Shown: positions 6,074 through 7,522 of the stretch, piece by piece
Layout of the letters: every line of letters begins with the position of its first letter
How positions within the stretch are numbered: the first letter of the stretch is position 1
From: Holophaga sp.
GTDB taxonomy: Bacteria > Acidobacteriota > Holophagae > Holophagales > Holophagaceae
NCBI GenBank assembly: GCA_031292735.1
Contig: JARLGP010000097.1
Coordinates: 1-7,522 of the forward strand
DNA: 7,522 nt
Reading direction: 5' to 3'
The notes under the pieces: generated by a model
The model's input: the letters and a program-made list of their open reading frames with translations, nothing else
The model's database searches: none
Told to the model about the DNA's origin: nothing
Translations under genes and position numbers: made by a program

Positions 6074-7120
6074 TCATGGCGTTCCGTTGAGGATTTCCCG
6101 GGCTTCCTCCGGGCTCATCCGGTAGTTGAAATAGCGGGCGTAGAAGGCCCGGGCCTCCTGGACCAGATCCAGGGCCGGGAAGGCTTTCGGCGAGATGACC
6201 CGGGCCGCCCACAACAGCATCAAAGGCTGCTCCGACGTGCGGTTGGCCCACAGGTGGGCACCGATGGGCGCCACGAACACCCGGTGCCGGCGCACGGCCT
6301 TCATCCGGCTGAACCGGGAGTCCCGGTACAGCTCCTTGAGGTCGTCCCATCCGGACACGATCAGGATGTCGGGATCCCAGGCCAGCATCTGCTCCAGGGA
6401 GAAGGTGAACGCTTCCGCGCTGCGGCCGTTGTCGGTCACGCTGAGCCCGCCCGCGGTGGCGATCCACCACTCCGCGATCAGGTGCTCCTGGGTCAGGCGG
6501 CGGACGTTGCAGTACAGCACCCTCGGCCTCCGGGCCGGGGGGATGGCGCGCACCCCGGCCCTGACCCGCTCCAGGGTGGCGGAGAAATACCGGAGGTAGT
6601 CCTCGGCCCGGTCCCGCTGGCCGAACACCTCCCCCATCAGCCGGATCAGCCGCTGCACATCCTCCGGCTGGCGCCAGCACAGGTAGACGGTGCGGAGGCC
6701 GCGCCGTTCCAGGGGCGCGATGCTTTCCCGGTCCATGGTGAAGACCACGTCGGGGGCCGCCAGGAGCAGCGCCTCCAGGTCGGGTTCCCGCCCGGGGCCC
6801 TGCATGCTGGGCTCGCGCAGAAGGGATGGGGCGAAGACGGTCTGGAACCGGAAGCGACCGTTCCGGGCGAACTCGGGCAGCCCGTTGACGATGGCCGGGC
6901 CCCGGCCGAACAGGAACACGAAGCTGTTGATCACCGGCACCGGGCCCAGGGTGGCCACCCGCTCCACGGTCCGCGGGACGAGCACCCGGCGGCCGGCCAT
7001 GTCCACCACTTCCCGGGCGCCCTGGCCTTGCAGGGCAAGCCCCAGGGCGCAGAGCAGGACCAGCGCCAGATGGCGAAGGCCACCAGGGTGGCGAAAGGGG
7101 GGATGGGAGAATGCGGTCAA
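6074..7120 (-). CDS. Periplasmic class III substrate-binding protein (FecB/BtuF/MolA type)
   Basis: This 348-residue protein delivers a ligand from the periplasm to the FecCD-type permease. Residues about 15-35 form an export signal (RHLALVLLCALGLALQGQGA); the cysteine inside it lacks a lipobox, so a soluble periplasmic form is expected. The mature part opens REVVDMAGRRVLVPRTVERVATLGP, the standard start of class III (PF01497-like) binding proteins. DLEALLLAAPDVVFTMD and WDPDILIVSG follow, the paired segments at the lobe hinges. Distinctive stretches are LTQEHLIAEWWI and GAHLWANRTSEQPLMLLW, which suggest a subfamily apart from classic siderophore binders; I link it to the MolA-like/archaeal 'iron complex' group only by impression. 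The start is a TTG at 7120 overlapping the stop of the FAD-subunit gene (TTGA), so translation is probably coupled. No in-frame ATG lies before the signal's hydrophobic core. The ligand could be molybdate/tungstate, a metal chelate or a cobamide. Confidence 0.88.
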   Translation of the reverse strand: MTAFSHPPFRHPGGLRHLALVLLCALGLALQGQGAREVVDMAGRRVLVPRTVERVATLGPVPVINSFVFLFGRGPAIVNGLPEFARNGRFRFQTVFAPSLLREPSMQGPGREPDLEALLLAAPDVVFTMDRESIAPLERRGLRTVYLCWRQPEDVQRLIRLMGEVFGQRDRAEDYLRYFSATLERVRAGVRAIPPARRPRVLYCNVRRLTQEHLIAEWWIATAGGLSVTDNGRSAEAFTFSLEQMLAWDPDILIVSGWDDLKELYRDSRFSRMKAVRRHRVFVAPIGAHLWANRTSEQPLMLLWAARVISPKAFPALDLVQEARAFYARYFNYRMSPEEAREILNGTP

Positions 7121-7522
7121 AGGCCTGCCTTGACCAGCTCACGCACCATCTGGCCGAGGATGTTGCCCGCGATCACGCGGCGGTAGTGGGCGCTGGAACG
7201 GATGTCGTCCATGGGGCTGATGTCCTCCTGCAAGGCCTGGCGGGCCTCCTCCACCGGCAGGGCGTCCAGGGGCCGGCCCAGCAGCGCAGCCTCGGCGTTC
7301 CGGGCCCGGAGCGGGGTCGGGCCCACCGAACCCAGGGCGATCCGGAGCTCCGCCACGGCGTCCCGCTCCACCCGGCAGAAGGCGGCCAGGCTGATCTTGG
7401 TGATGGCCAGCGACTGCCGGGTGCCCACCTTGCGGAAGAAGTGGAAGCTGCGGCCGCCGGGCTTGGGCACGATGATGCGCTGGATCAGCTCGTCCGGGGC
7501 CAGTTCCATCTTCTTGTAGCCC
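7117..7522 (-). CDS. Xanthine/CO dehydrogenase-type FAD-binding subunit, C-terminal part
   Basis: The gene enters from the right edge; 134 residues and the stop are present. GYKKMELAPDELI matches the end of the FAD-binding domain. FFRKVGTRQSLAITKISLAA, GSVGPTPLRARNAEAALLGR and DISPMDDIRSSAHYRRVIAGN match the CO_deh_flav_C domain in order. This is the medium, FAD subunit (XdhB/CoxM/CutM type) of molybdenum hydroxylases. These pass electrons from a molybdopterin subunit through 2Fe-2S clusters to FAD and act on purines, aldehydes, N-heterocycles or CO. The N-terminal FAD-binding part, and perhaps the molybdenum and 2Fe-2S subunits, lie outside the window, so the substrate cannot be told. An internal ATG at 7509 is not the start, since the frame and the family match continue beyond it. 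Its stop overlaps the start of the binding-protein gene, which places a molybdoenzyme gene in the same operon as the importer. Confidence 0.93.
   Translation of the reverse strand, partial: GYKKMELAPDELIQRIIVPKPGGRSFHFFRKVGTRQSLAITKISLAAFCRVERDAVAELRIALGSVGPTPLRARNAEAALLGRPLDALPVEEARQALQEDISPMDDIRSSAHYRRVIAGNILGQMVRELVKAGL

Noticed and set aside
4443..6125. Plus-strand open frame of 560 codons
   Set aside because: Antisense shadow across the permease and radical SAM genes, with no motifs.
6078..7142. In-frame upstream extension of the radical SAM reading frame to 7142
   Set aside because: The extension overlaps the whole binding-protein gene in another frame and has no motifs. Radical SAM similarity starts only near 6050.

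Overview
The window is very GC-rich (by eye well above 60%) bacterial DNA from a Gram-negative, diderm organism: it encodes a TonB-dependent outer-membrane receptor, a periplasmic binding protein and an ABC importer. The phylum cannot be fixed from the sequence. High-GC Acidobacteriota (Holophaga/Geothrix type) or a deltaproteobacterial lineage would fit, but this is only an impression. No rRNA, tRNA, CRISPR array, IS element or phage gene is visible.

Layout: positions 1-341 (minus) hold the 5' part of a small exported protein whose segment after the signal peptide looks like a TOBE (molybdate/oligonucleotide-binding) domain. A 112-bp divergent intergenic region (342-453) contains a 23-bp interrupted inverted repeat. 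Positions 454-957 (plus) are a short TrmO/TsaA tRNA methyltransferase. From 7522 down to 980 runs a tightly packed minus-strand operon. In transcription order it encodes: the C-terminal part of a xanthine dehydrogenase/CO dehydrogenase-type FAD subunit (7522-7117); a class III periplasmic metal-chelate/oxyanion binding protein (7120-6074); a BioB/HydE/HmdB-like radical SAM enzyme (6050-5028); a FecCD/BtuC-family permease (5035-4007); its ATPase (4010-3231); and, after a 55-nt gap with a perfect 19-bp palindrome, a TonB-dependent receptor (3175-980). trmO and the receptor gene converge with 22 bp between them.

How the genes may work together: receptor, binding protein, permease and ATPase form a complete route from outside the cell to the cytoplasm for a scarce ligand (metal chelate, cobamide-like cofactor, or molybdate/tungstate). 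The importer is translationally coupled to a gene for a subunit of a molybdenum hydroxylase, and a TOBE-like segment is encoded nearby. The most economical hypothesis is therefore a MolABC-type (type II) molybdenum or tungsten uptake system, or uptake of a metallophore carrying these metals, co-expressed with a molybdoenzyme. The embedded radical SAM enzyme has an unusual CX5CX2C cluster motif like that reported for HmdB and has no obvious role in simple import. It is the most intriguing part of the locus. The substrate assignment is inference; the gene families themselves are well supported.
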